Shown one piece after another: positions 22,887-34,266 of a DNA stretch of 64,000 bases. Source of the DNA: Adiantum capillus-veneris. Taxonomy: Eukaryota; Streptophyta; Polypodiopsida; Polypodiales; Pteridaceae. Below the pieces are notes generated by a model. It was not told the origin of the DNA. It did no database searches and saw only the letters and a program-made list of their open reading frames with translations. The DNA lies in the NCBI GenBank assembly GCA_014529385.2, contig CM043944.1, positions 79,576,384 to 79,640,383 on the forward strand, read 5' to 3'. The translations under genes and the position numbers were made by a program. Every line of letters begins with the position of its first letter. Within the stretch, counting starts at the first letter, position 1.

Positions 22887-23823
22887 CTCAGCTCAAAAGA
22901 GGAGAACTTATGATGTTTAGATACAAATGAGCTTGGGCCAACACCAATGGGGCAAACAGCTCACACAATATGGGTACAAGATACCAGATACAATCACAAA
23001 TTGGAGAAGAAGCTTCACTCACCGAAGAAGATTACACAGAAAAACAACAGAAAAAGAGTGAGGAATTTGGCAAAATGGATAGTGCCATCGCGTCCGGAAC
23101 GGCCCAAAACCCCAGTCTACAATGTCAAAGTGCTCAAATCCGACCTCGGATGAGCAGTTTACGGCCAAAACAGGCTCCAAAAACCCAAAAAACACACCTG
23201 CGACTGTTCCTCCTCTCTTCTCCACGTTTTTTCTGGTCTTCTCTCTGTTTTTTCAGTTCCCACACTTAGCTTTGTTAGTTGGGCACCCTTGGCCTTTTAG
23301 ATGACCTCAAACCGACCCCGAACAGGCCAAAAACTGACCTCGCAGTGCATAGTTGTCACCTTTTTGCATCATTCGCACACCTGGCACTCAGCTTTTTTCC
23401 AATAATGCATCTCGCCACCACGTGAAGTGGCCCCAAAAAGTGGTCCTAATGATGACCTTTCTGCATAACTCTCACCAGGAAACACCCACGTTGTGTCCGT
23501 CCTCATCCGCGTGCAAATATTGACCTCGTTCGCCCTCCTGACGCCACTAGATGCCATCTGACGCACCTGCTGACCTCACGTCGTCAGCCCGCGGATAGCT
23601 TCCTTGAGAAGTTTTAGGCGCTATAAACTCCTCATTATTGTAGAAAAAACATACTGGTACTGATGATAGTGAAAATCGTTGCACTATGTACATGCTGTCC
23701 TACCTGTACACATGTGGGCCCCACGTAACCACCTGGCTATGGAAATTGGGCAATCCTTTATTTGATGCACCATGCATGTATATGTACATATGCGCAATAC
23801 CTTGCTCCAAAAAACTCCTGACA
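22674..23823 (-). repeat. Gypsy LTR 2 (middle, hybrid)
   Basis: 1,150 bp. It serves as 5' LTR of unit 1 and 3' LTR of unit 2. From its start to 23478 it carries every LTR 3 variant I could see (for example AGCACC, GGCCGAG, CACGTGAAG, CACCAGG). From 23579 to its end it carries every LTR 1 variant (CACGTCGTCAG, CCGCGG, CTTCCTTGAG, CAATACC). The exchange point lies within the about 100 bp between. Confidence 0.95.
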
Positions 23824-23851
23824 TAATTTGCCCATCCCCTAGCCTGCTAGA

Positions 23852-25068
23852 TCATTCATGATCAGCAACAGCAAAGAGAGATATGAGACTCGCCGCATCA
23901 CAGGTCTCCTCATCCTTCACAGACATCACTCGCTCTTCAGAAAACTCATCTTGCTCCACCATCATCAACCTGGCATGATACAACTTAAGACGCAATCCAT
24001 TTACCCTTGACGTATGTAAAATCCCATCCAGGTTAGCCAACTGATATGTACCATTCGGGAAACACTCCACTACCTTGAAAGGGCCTTCCCACTTAATTTG
24101 AAACTTCTTTTGGAAGGTGTTGTCCAGCTTACTGTTGTAGCGCAAAACCAAGTCATGTTTCTTGATACCCTTACTTTTGACCTTTTCATTTATCTTTGCC
24201 AAAGCCTTATCTTGCATCTGCCCATAATGCTCCAATGCGCTCATCCTATCCAACTGGACCTCTTGTAACTGCAAGAGCCTCTCTTTGAATGCATCACTAG
24301 GCGGCCCAAGCAACTTCTCTAACATCTTGACCGCAGGCAACTCTACCTCCACAGGCAATAGTGCTTCCTTTCCATACACCAAATGAAATGGAGTAAACCC
24401 TGTACCTGTCTTCACCGAAGTACGGTAAGCCCATAATGCACTAGGCAATTCCAAATCCCAATTCTTTCCTTGGTGCTCTGTCACTTTAGAAAGAATTTGT
24501 ACCAAATCACCATTGAATCTTTCATTTAAGCCATTACACTGCGGGTAATAAGGAGTGGTATGCTGGTGCTTAATCTTCATCTTTGTGCATAAGAAGTCTA
24601 GCAGTTTAGCTCTAAATCCTGGCCCCTTATCTGAAAGTAGCTCTAATGGCACCCCAAACTTGCAACATATTTCATCATACACAAATTTTGCCACATCCTT
24701 TGCAATGATCTGTTTTACTGCTATAGCCTCTGCCCATCTAGAGAGATAGTCCACTGCCGTCAAGATATAGCTTTTGCCCCTGCTTGTGATAGGTAATGGG
24801 CCTATTGCATCAATCCCCCACTTTTCAAACACATCAAACGCCATAATGGTTTTTCGTAGCTCTGGCTTCAACACTCTCTTCCCAAATGCTTGACACCTAT
24901 TGCAAGACCTACACCAATGGTGAACATCCTTGTGCAAACTAGGCCATACATACCCCTCTTGCAAAATCTTATGCAAGGTGATCTTTAGAGGAAAATGGCC
25001 GCCACATGCGCCTTCATGATTCTCTTCCAGCACTCTGTAAAGCTCCTCCCGCCAAAGGTACACGTCTC
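23852..25068 (-). CDS. Gypsy integrase, unit 2
   Basis: Same 403-codon integrase as unit 1 with the DD35E residues intact. The only change I see is Leu to Ile in TKMKIKHQH (24574 T against 17146 G). Confidence 0.9.
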
Positions 25069-25115
25069 AACACGAGATCAACCCCTTTCATGTATAAGAC
25101 ATCACCAATCATTTT

Positions 25116-25503
25116 TTACCTGTATGCTCTACGCACAAAGCCATACTTCTTAGACTTCTGAATCTCCTTTGGAATGATTCCTGTTAGCAAAAGCTCCTCT
25201 TCTTGAGCCAAACTTTCTCGGCCATGATAAAGAGGTAAAATGGTCCTCAACACAAATAGCTCCCCAATCATGCCTTGAGCTGCTTCATGTGCCTCTCCAT
25301 TTAGAGCATGTTCAATGTGTCTGATGCTCCATGCTTCAAAATTTTTTAACAGTCCTTTAATTCTAAAGCACATTTCCTTCAATGAGGTGTTCTTGCTCTT
25401 CCACACACCCATCATAAAGTGCTATACCCCCTGAAGCTGCATCGTGGCTCTTTCTGTATGAACCATCAAAGAACAACACATGTGCATTGCTGATCTGTGG
25501 CAC
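25116..25503 (-). pseudogene. Second RNase H-like domain, internally deleted, unit 2
   Basis: Identical in sequence and in the deletion/frameshift to the unit 1 copy at 17688-18075. Confidence 0.65.
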
Positions 25504-26574
25504 TTCTTCAACTACCTTTCTCACCACCTCTTCCTTAACAATAAGGGGATTCTCCTTGTAGGTCAACAAATCAGCTAGGGTAGCCCTTGTACTATCTTCC
25601 ACTAGAAAAGAGAACTCAAACTCTTGCAGCTCAATTACCCATTTCTTCACCACATTTGACATGTTAATACCATTAATTAACTGTGGCAAAAAGGCATAAC
25701 TCGTCAAGAAAACAAAAGGCCGTGGTAGCAAGTAATGACGAAATCGTCGACAAGCAAATATTACACTGGCCATCACTAGCTCTACTTCCGATAACTTTCT
25801 CTCCGCTACCAACTTCACTCGGCTTGCACAATACACTGGCCTCATATAATGGCTGCCCTTCCCCTTTTGCAATAGCATGGCTCCAATGGCATCATCCCCT
25901 ACTGATGGATTTACATAAAAAACTTTCTCCCAATCAGGAGCCTGCATGGCTGACAACCCCCCTAACACCTCTTTCACCTCTTGAAACACTTCTTCACACT
26001 TGTCATTCCATTGCAATGGATCATGCTTTGCCACTTGCTGTAATGGATAAAGAAGCTGCGAAGACAATGGAATAAACCTTGCCATGTACTTCACTTTGTG
26101 TATAAAGGTTGCCAATTGCTTTGTACTCATAGGTGATGGAAGAAGAATAATAGACTTCACCTTATCTGGATCATCCTCAATGCCATTTTCTGACACCATA
26201 TGGCCCAATAACTTCACCCTTGGCTGTGCTAGATGACATTTCTTTGTATTTAGTTGTCCTCCACATTCATCATATCGAGCCAATACCATCTGCAGCTTCT
26301 CATGGTGATCAGCCCTACTGCTATAGACACAGAAGTCATCCATAAAAGCTTTAACACAACTACCAATGAATGGTTCCAACACCCAATTTGCTCTCTCTTG
26401 ATAGAAGGAAGGTCCATTTGACAACCCAAATGGCAATACTGTGTAGCAATAGCAGCCCCATGGCGTAATAAAAGTTGTCTTTGTGCGGTCTTTAAGAGAA
26501 ATCTTTAATTGAAAATAGCCTGAAAAACCATCACACACACTGTACCTCTCATAACCTGCCACTGAATCCAAGAT
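25504..26574 (-). pseudogene. Gypsy reverse transcriptase and RNase H, unit 2
   Basis: Copy of 18076-19146 with the same FMDDF catalytic site and the same upstream TAG (26575-26577). No amino-acid difference was seen. Confidence 0.9.
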
Positions 26575-28497
26575 CTAATCGATGAATGGAAGAGGATATG
26601 GATTCTTCTTAGTGGCTGCGTTTAAGGGTTTAAAATCCACACAAATTCTCCACTTCCCATCCTTCTTTGGACTGACTACAATTGGACTCACCCATTCTGT
26701 GGTCTCCACTGGAACTATGAACCCCGCCTTCAATAACTTGTCCACCTCTTCTCGCAAGGCTTCCATTTGCTCTTGACCCATCCTTCTTAGCCTTTGCCTC
26801 ACTGGCTTAGCACCTTCTTTTAGCTCTATATGCATCTCTTCACCCTTGAACCCTCTGATCTCTTCATATGAAGTAATGAAAAAATTAGGAAAACCAGCCA
26901 GCATATGCAAAAATATATCCTTCTCCATAGCTGAGATGTCTCCACTAATCATTTGCGTCATTAATTCCTGCTTCTTTGACAACTCAACCTTGGTTTGCAT
27001 CAGCCCTTCAATCACTTCATAAGGCCCTTCACTTTCATCTTCAACCTCATTCGCAAATGCAACTAAACCAATCTCCTGGATTTCTTTGTCAATCAAAAGA
27101 AATGCAACATCAGCATCCTCATCACTGCTGATAGTGCTATCACTGTCCTCATCTGTCACCGTGGAAGAGTCTTCATCACTAGACTCATCCTCATCTTCAT
27201 AAAGCTCCTCTAATCGTTTCCTTGTGTCCATATTATAAAGCTTCTTGGTCCCTGTCTTTCCATAGAGGCTAATCGTACCATGTCGCCAATCTTGAACAAC
27301 TCCCATTGCACGTAACCATGGTCTTCCCAGTATAATAGGATATGCTCCCAACCCTGCTGGCATCACATGAAAATCAATCACTGCCTTTGCATCATATGCC
27401 TCCACTTCTAAGCTCTTTACAACACCCAAGCATTTTACTTTTTGATGGTTTGCCAATCTGATCCGAAAACCTGACACCCCAGCCACTGTGAGACCCATCT
27501 TCTCAACGCATGAGTGTGTTATGACGCATATTTGGGCTCCGCCATCCACATAACCTTGTCCCAAATTTTTCCTTTTATGCCACACATCTACTATTGGACA
27601 AATGTCTGGTAGCTCATCCATTGCCAACACCTTTACTGAACCTCTCTCTGGCTCTTTCTCCATTGGGTTAACCATCCTCTTCCACTGTCGCTTTAGCTTA
27701 GGCACCATCTCTATAAGCTGCCCAAAAGTAACATCTTCCTTCCTGCTCGTCAGATCCTCCCTCAAGTCATAGCTTAATTGCCCATCCCCTAGTGGAAAAT
27801 CTGAAACATGAAACTTTCGACGAGCTCTCCTTTTCCTCTTGGCCTTGACATCCTCGCCTTCATGGCTCTTTCCCTTCTTCTTGCTAGGACCTGGGACACT
27901 TCTTCCTTCCTTTTCCTCTGTCGTCCTCTTCCCAATAGGCATCACTAATGTATCCTCTAGCTTTGATGCCTTCTCCAAGGTGACTACACTTAGCACTTTT
28001 GTCTTTTCCTTTTCCTCCTGGGTTAATCCGCTGGTTCCTTCATCTCCCTTAATTTCGATGCCATAATCATGCGACCTAGTTAGCACCTGTTTTGGCAATG
28101 GATACATGTCTCCCCCCATCCTTGGTGGCTTATCACATTGCGGGCTGATGTGGCCCAACTCTCCGCAATTATAACATGTGGGCGTCTGCCTCCAAAACCT
28201 ACTATTACTTTGTCCAGCACCATTCCTAGGTCTTTCTTCACCTCCTGGCTGATTTGCAAACCGCCCTCGACCTCGATTATTTCCCACTTGACCTAGCATG
28301 TTTAGGCTGAGATTCTTCATCAAATCAACCACTTGCCTCATGTCTTGCCTTAGGCCATCATCTTGCACTGCTGTAGTGACCACTGCTGGCATAACCTGAG
28401 TAGTAACAGGAACCACTGGTTCGTGATGAACCCCTGACATGCGACCTTGTAAAGATTCTATAGGCTGAAATTCATACCTCATTGGCAAAGACTCCAA
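26575..28497 (-). CDS. Gypsy gag C-terminus, protease and RT N-terminus, unit 2
   Basis: Copy of 19147-21069 with the CCHC knuckle, DGGA protease site and RT start. One residue differs: GDISAMEK here, GDLSAMEK in unit 1 (26937 against 19509). Confidence 0.92.
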   Translation of the reverse strand: MESLPMRYEFQPIESLQGRMSGVHHEPVVPVTTQVMPAVVTTAVQDDGLRQDMRQVVDLMKNLSLNMLGQVGNNRGRGRFANQPGGEERPRNGAGQSNSRFWRQTPTCYNCGELGHISPQCDKPPRMGGDMYPLPKQVLTRSHDYGIEIKGDEGTSGLTQEEKEKTKVLSVVTLEKASKLEDTLVMPIGKRTTEEKEGRSVPGPSKKKGKSHEGEDVKAKRKRRARRKFHVSDFPLGDGQLSYDLREDLTSRKEDVTFGQLIEMVPKLKRQWKRMVNPMEKEPERGSVKVLAMDELPDICPIVDVWHKRKNLGQGYVDGGAQICVITHSCVEKMGLTVAGVSGFRIRLANHQKVKCLGVVKSLEVEAYDAKAVIDFHVMPAGLGAYPIILGRPWLRAMGVVQDWRHGTISLYGKTGTKKLYNMDTRKRLEELYEDEDESSDEDSSTVTDEDSDSTISSDEDADVAFLLIDKEIQEIGLVAFANEVEDESEGPYEVIEGLMQTKVELSKKQELMTQMISGDISAMEKDIFLHMLAGFPNFFITSYEEIRGFKGEEMHIELKEGAKPVRQRLRRMGQEQMEALREEVDKLLKAGFIVPVETTEWVSPIVVSPKKDGKWRICVDFKPLNAATKKNPYPLPFID

Positions 28498-29098
28498 CCC
28501 TTAACTGGCTCATTTTCCTCAGCTTCCACTCTTTGTTCCTTGCTACCTCTAGTGCATCTTCATATGTCCTAGGCTTCTTTAGCTCCACTCTCCAACGTAT
28601 ATTCTCCCAAAGACCAGCTAAGAACCTGTCCTTCTTCATCATGTCAGGCGGGGGTACCTATGGTGCTAAAGCCTTGCACATTCGCTCCCATGCCAATGAA
28701 AACTTACGTATGTACGCATCTACTGGCTCACCTTCCTTTTGCACCAAAGCCTGTACTTCTTGCCACACCTTGTCAGGATCTTCTATCTTCACAAACTCCA
28801 CTTCCAACCCATGTCGTAGATTGTCCCAACTCAACCTTACAGGTGGATCAGCCACATGCAACTCCTCTTCAAATTCTTTAGACCAAACTCGTGCATCACT
28901 CTTCAAACAAATTTGGAGAAGGCGTAACATTTGCGTAGGGTCATGAATCTGGTTGCTAATGCAGGAAACCTCCATCTTTTCCAAAAATTCTTCCACATCT
29001 TCATCACTTCTTCCATGAAACTCGGGATAAGAGAAAGCCATGGCTACCCAAATTATGATGCTTTGAGAACCCCTTCGAACACACGTGCAAGAACCCAA
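28498..29098 (-). pseudogene. Gypsy gag capsid, unit 2
   Basis: Identical to unit 1 gag, including the TAG (about 28658) and the frameshift before the CCHC frame. Confidence 0.88.
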
Positions 29099-30101
29099 AA
29101 CTTTTGACTACCCAATCCCCAGAAACTTCAATGGAGCTCAACTTTAGATAAGGACAAACACATGCACATCAAATGAGTTTTCATAGTTAATCATCGGAAT
29201 GACAACAGGCAAAGGACATTCCAGGATCTCTCTCAATCTTCTTGGCCCAAACATAAAGACTATGCGCTGCTGGAAAAAGATCTTCCTGGACACATGAACA
29301 TTAATCTGAATTCTTTAAGTTAAATGAAAAGGAGTGAACCGAGGGCCATTTTGATCATCCATTAAAGCCAACCATGAAGCTCCCAAGAAGGCACACCTGA
29401 CTCAACCTCTGATTTTGCCAAAATTTCAGCAGCATAACAGCATAAATGGCTCAAAAGACCAAAAAACCAGCCATCATAACTTGGAAAAATTTTGGCAGAG
29501 TTTCCCCAGAAATAGAGCAGTAGGAACCCAAAATATAGACTGTATATGTATGCATAAACTGTCAACAATAGAACCCGAGCATCAAGTAGGACTCACTAGT
29601 ACATAGCCTATGGCGAGGTCACAAAAAGGGTGCTCCAGCTACCTGTATCACTGAAAGGATCTCTACATTTGAGAGTCCCCCAGCTCAATAAAAACCTCAC
29701 GCTATCGACCCTCACACGAAGGCTAATGCAAATCGCGTATAGTCAAGTCTCAGAAATGACTATCTTCCAGACCAAGTCTAAGAAATGGCTGGGACTGCCA
29801 AATACAACGAAGTATGGCTCCACAAATGCGTACAATGGCAGTTTCCACAAGTAATGTACAATCCAGCACACAATGCGCTCAAATAGGCGCCAAGTGATGC
29901 ATACCCACAACAGCTGCAAGTGACATCACTGCTAGTATATCACTGTACTCCAGCTACCTGTACCTGTGTGAATCACTTGTACCTGTACTTGTCACTGTAA
30001 CCTGTAACCTATAATCTGCAACCTGTAATCCCGAATCTCGAAGCTTGAAGCTCGAAGCAGAAGGTACTCGAAGAAGATCCTCCGTGGGGGCGCCAAAAGA
30101 A
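29099..30101 (-). other. Gypsy 5' leader with primer-binding site, unit 2
   Basis: Copy of 21671-22673 with one visible change (29913 G against 22485 A). The same TGGCGCC primer-binding candidate sits beside the LTR. Confidence 0.65.
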
Positions 30102-30281
30102 TGTGGGCGGGATGGAAACACACACAGCACCTCTATAACGACCCGACACACACTCTTGGGAAGATACACACACACACACTATGGGGCACCACTCGGCTTA
30201 CACAACACACCTGGCCGAGACAGGGAACACACCTCTGGAGTGAGAGGAGAGAGACTATCCACTTGCCCACTCCACACAGAG

Positions 30282-30314
<33 letters not shown>

Positions 30315-31251
30315 CTCAGCTCAAAAGAGGAGAACTTATGATGTTTAGATACAAATGAGCTTGGGCCAACACCAATGGGGCAAACAGCTCACACAATATG
30401 GGTACAAGATACCAGATACAATCACAAATTGGAGAAGAAGCTTCACTCACCGAAGAAGATTACACAGAAAAACAACAGAAAAAGAGTGAGGAATTTGGCA
30501 AAATGGATAGTGCCATCGCGTCCGGAACGGCCCAAAACCCCAGTCTACAATGTCAAAGTGCTCAAATCCGACCTCGGATGAGCAGTTTACGGCCAAAACA
30601 GGCTCCAAAAACCCAAAAAACACACCTGCGACTGTTCCTCCTCTCTTCTCCACGTTTTTTCTGGTCTTCTCTCTGTTTTTTCAGTTCCCACACTTAGCTT
30701 TGTTAGTTGGGCACCCTTGGCCTTTTAGATGACCTCAAACCGACCCCGAACAGGCCAAAAACTGACCTCGCAGTGCATAGTTGTCACCTTTTTGCATCAT
30801 TCGCACACCTGGCACTCAGCTTTTTTCCAATAATGCATCTCGCCACCACGTGAAGTGGCCCCAAAAAGTGGTCCTAATGATGACCTTTCTGCATAACTCT
30901 CACCAGGAAACACCCACGTTGTGTCCGTCCTCATCCGCGTGCAAATATTGACCTCGTTCGCCCTCCTGACGCCACTAGATGCCATCTGACGCACCTGCTG
31001 ACCTCATGTCGTCGGCCCACGGATAGCTTCCCCGAGAAGTTTTAGGCGCTATAAACTCCTCATTATTGTAGAAAAAACATACTGGTACTGATGATAGTGA
31101 AAATCGTTGCACTATGTACATGCTGTCCTACCTGTACACATGTGGGCCCCACGTAACCACCTGGCTATGGAAATTGGGCAATCCTTTATTTGATGCACCA
31201 TGCATGTATATGTACATATGCGCAATCCCTTGCTCCAAAAAACTCCTGACA
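30102..31251 (-). repeat. Gypsy LTR 3 (right outer, 5' LTR)
   Basis: 1,150 bp ending CTCCTGACA at 31251, followed by the ACGT target duplication. It has private variants in its right third (CATGTCGTCGG, CCACGG, CTTCCCCGAG, CAATCCC). Confidence 0.95.
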
Positions 31252-31255
31252 ACGT

Positions 31256-31969
31256 ATAAGATAAGATCGTAGAATCTGCACACCATATATGGTTAAGGCC
31301 GCAATTGAGAATGAGAGAAATATGAGGACTGCATTCTGTCAACGATAAACGCAAGAAGGAAGCTCAAGGAACGTCCAAAGATGTGAGAGACGTCACCCAA
31401 AAAAGGCAAGGTAAAGGAGACGTTAATAATAAAAGAGTCCTCAAAATAGAGTGGCGTGAGACGAAAGATTGACGGCCACAATACGAATAGAAAAAAGCTA
31501 AATTTTCTCGAAAAAGTTAACGCCAAAATTAGAAAAACGATCGCGGACGCTTCACGAAGAAGCACGACGAAGAAAGCTGCGTCAAGCTCAATTGCAGTAA
31601 AAACAGCATAACTTTCTGCTACCAACTCCGATTGACGCAAAGCTAGAACTCAAATTGAAGAGCTCGAGGAGACAAAACAAGTTTTGGATGAATGACACTT
31701 TTTCCGTTTCTCCTAATTTTGAGCAAAAGACCCCCAAAAATTGAGATGAAGTTCAGGGTGTCATCAACAAGAAAACGTAATCAACGATTAGATTGATTAG
31801 CAATAAACACCACACAAAACACTAATCATATTCTTCTTAACACAAAACAATCACAGCTAACAAGAATCAACGCTCAAAAATAAAATTTGTAGCAATTTTG
31901 AATCGCATACACATACTATTTTATCACCATGAATTGAATCGGCGCGTGATCGTTACCGCTCTGATACCA
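31256..31969 (-). other. Copia-1 5' leader and primer-binding site
   Basis: Sequence between the Copia-1 5' LTR and the displaced gag start. The primer-binding site is at about 31956-31969 (TGGTATCAGAGCGG on the minus strand). The open stretch 31640-31293 has no recognisable domain; it may be leader or the extreme gag N-terminus. Confidence 0.75.
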
Positions 31970-32112
31970 TGTTGAGATGTAGAGAGAAAGAGAGAGAGAC
32001 GACACAAGAGACACACCATATACACTCCCAAAGACTGATTCATAATGAGGACAAGATACAAATATATAGGTGATACCAAGTTGAGTAGAGTGAGCCATAT
32101 ATAGCTCCAACA
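31970..32112 (-). repeat. Copia-1 5' LTR
   Basis: 143 bp, TGTTGAGATG...GCTCCAACA, a close match to 10603-10785 apart from a much shorter GA tract. Confidence 0.9.
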
Positions 32113-32437
32113 TTCACGATTGGAGGCACAGCAGTAAGGTGGGCTTCAAAGATGCAAAAAGTGGTCTCACTTTGTACCATGGAAGCACAGTATGTAGCAA
32201 TGACGGAGGCAAGCAAAGAAATTATGTGGCTTCCCAGATTCTTAGAAGAGCTTGAATTCAAACAAGAAAATTGTGTCTTGTACAGTGATAGCCAAAGCGC
32301 TATCCATCTTACTAGAACTTAGCCTTTCATTCAAGGAAAAAGGACATTGAGGTGAGATATCGCTTCGTACACACTCTTTTCAAAGAGGGACAAGTAAATC
32401 TAGAAAGGTGCATACAAGTGAAAATCGGTTACCCCTA
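32113..32437 (+). pseudogene. Copia RNase H fragment, right part
   Basis: Continuation of 9744-10602 after removal of Copia-1. It reads AVRWASKMQKVVSL, YVAMTEASKEIMWLPRFLEE and SDSQSAIHLT in the Copia RNase H order. Similarity to Copia-2 ends at GTGAAAATC (about 32437). It keeps CAG (in GAAGCACAGTATG) where Copia-2 has TAG. Confidence 0.88.
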
Positions 32438-33083
32438 AATCTTTGCAAGTTGAAGGTTCCTAAAGCCTAAAGACTTTTAAGTTGAATATCTCTATCCCTA
32501 AAGATTTGTAACTGAAGGTCCCTAAACCGTAAGATGATGAATCCAACGCATCCATAAAGGATAATTCTATTTCTCTCTTTATCAATTAAGGAGCCATGGG
32601 CTTAAAATTGGATGACGCTTCTTGTAGGGATCTTTTGTACGATGATTCATAAACATTGTTTATATTTTAAGTTATGAAATTTTTTCGTTGTGTCATACAT
32701 TCATCTCTATTTCTCCCCCCCTATTCCTCTCTCTAATTTTGTGAAGCATGCTAAATTATGTTAATCAAGTGATATTGATTAGTTTAGCTGTAATCAAGTG
32801 TAATCCCACATAGCTAACTATCGTTCCATGTTTTCATATCTTTCTTTTTATTATTTAAAATTTTTATATTGAATGTCAAATTAATGAGATGAGGGGACGT
32901 TTTTGGGGCTAGTCCACTTTTTGAGGATGGCCCATTTACTCCAGCCATCAATATTTAGAATAAAACATAGACCCAAATATTTTATTATTTAAGATTTAGC
33001 AATTTTTATGACCATTTACAAAAAAGAAAATCCTACACTCAAAGTTTGACCCCTAGAAATTAGGGGCTAACAAACCCAATATT
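32438..33083. other. AT-rich DNA with no supported gene
   Basis: I see no gene, LTR or repeat here. The left boundary is an abrupt break in the Copia fragment. Confidence 0.6.
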
Positions 33084-33690
33084 TTTGTCCACATGGCCTC
33101 CTCCTATTCCTCCACCACTTAAACACAGTCATTACGCTTGGGGTAAATTACAGGGCCCAAGAAGACCCCAAACAAGTCCTAATGAGCGTATGGCAGGATA
33201 CCGAAGGAGGGGTACTCAAGCAGCCTATATCACCATTCAAGAACACCCTAGCTCAAGAAAAACTCACGCAAACGACTCTCCAGAGCCTAAGCAGACTCAA
33301 GACTAGCCACAGTGTCAGAAAGGGCACTTACTATCCAAGTCTTAGGAGCGATTGGGTAGTTACCAAAAATCAAGTCAAATTGGCTCCATAGACAGTAACC
33401 ACACCTGAATGTACATGAGTAACATCACACAAATAGGCACCAAGAACTGTTGCATGCAGTAAACAAAGTCCCTACAAGGATATGCTCTCAAAAGAGCTCA
33501 CAACAATACGTAGTGCTGTCAAAAACTGCATAAATATGAGATGCAAAACACCCACTGAAACTGAGTAGTACTGCAACCTGTACCTATAAACCTGTGAAAC
33601 CTGTAAAAAACTCCACTTGATGCAGAATGCTACGCCTCAACCGAAAAGCGATCTATGGTTGGATCTCCAAGGCTAACGCCACATGTAATC
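33084..33690 (-). repeat. Gypsy leader-like relic
   Basis: Weak but collinear similarity to the Gypsy 5' leader at 22240-22670: AGCTCAAGAAAAACTCACGC, AAATAGGCACCAAG, ACCTGTAC...CCTGTGAAACC, ending near a GGCTAACGCCA that would be the primer-binding site. No LTR follows. It is probably an old truncated relative. Confidence 0.4.
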
Positions 33691-34266
33691 CCGATGTCAA
33701 TGATTGCATACTATACCGCAATGAAGATGCACATGCTACCACATGTCCCGTGTCCGAGGAAGCACGCTACAAGACCGGAGTGAGTGGGATGCAACTACCC
33801 TAGAAGGTATTGAGACATTTTTCATTAATCCCTCGCATTCAACATGTCATGTTTAAAAGTAGGTCTATCGTGGAGCTTCTCACGTGGCACGTCAACCACC
33901 GCACGTCACTTTGAGCTTGAGGATGAGCACATGCTCGACATGGTTGATGAGTTATTGGCTCATGAAGGCAACATGTATGAGGAGGATTTTAAACCATGAA
34001 CTCAACACAGAGTATTAAATGGAGAATGGGTTTCTATCGAGTACCCAAACACCTCTTTACAATGGTGCATAGTACTCGGTGCTCCGAGCATCGTTGGAAG
34101 TCCTCAGCCTAAAAGCAAAATTTGTTTGGAGCAATGCAAGTATAGATGCACTCCTTGGGTAAGTTCTATTTCTACATGGCACTCTCTTCTTACTTTGGGC
34201 TTGCATCTATATTAATACTCTTTCTTGTTGTACTTCGATGGGAAAAATGCTTTCTAAAGATTACAA
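33691..34266 (+). pseudogene. CACTA tnp2 transposase relic, left piece
   Basis: Two out-of-order pieces of a TNP2-type transposase. About 33691-33900 reads NDCILYRNEDAHATTCPV, EARYKTGVSGMQ and KVLRHFSLIPRIQH, the tnp2 zinc-like segment. About 33900-34170 holds an N-terminal-like part with MLDMVDELLAHEGNMYEEDF and SVLRASLEVLSLKAKF. A probable intron follows and the sequence breaks at the Copia-2 LTR. Several stops are present. Confidence 0.65.

Larger units (their letters stand above)
15252..31251 (-). mobile_element. Tandem Ty3/gypsy array: LTR-internal-LTR-internal-LTR
   Basis: Minus-strand Gypsy with three LTRs (15252-16395, 22674-23823, 30102-31251) and two almost identical internal regions offset by exactly 7,428 bp. 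It is bounded by ACGT at 15248-15251 and 31252-31255, a 4-bp target duplication in Copia-1 DNA. Gene order gag, protease, RT, RNase H, second RNase H, integrase is that of Ty3/gypsy, and the second RNase H-like domain suggests the Tat lineage. The left part of the middle LTR matches the right LTR and its right part matches the left LTR, so the tandem arose by unequal crossover. Both units share the same stops and frameshifts. Confidence 0.95.
10603..32112 (-). mobile_element. Copia-1, minus-strand Ty1/copia element (with Gypsy nested inside)
   Basis: LTRs at 10603-10785 (3' LTR) and 31970-32112 (5' LTR) bound the element. Five-base target duplications TTCAC lie at 10598-10602 and 32113-32117. 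Next to the right LTR the minus strand reads TGGTATCAGAGC, the usual Copia primer-binding site complementary to initiator Met-tRNA. Next to the left LTR the minus strand has a purine tract AAGTGGGGG. Gene order on the minus strand is gag, protease, integrase, RT, RNase H, as in Copia. The internal region is interrupted at 15252-31251 by the Gypsy array. The inserted target is Copia pol DNA, which can be read across once Copia-1 and one TTCAC are removed. Confidence 0.92.

Noticed and set aside
15252-31251. Two independent Gypsy insertions side by side
   Set aside because: The units share one middle LTR, there is no target duplication between them, and the middle LTR is a hybrid of the outer two.
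31956-31969. Possible tRNA-related gene
   Set aside because: TGGTATCAGAGC is the primer-binding site complementary to the 3' end of initiator tRNA; no tRNA fold surrounds it.
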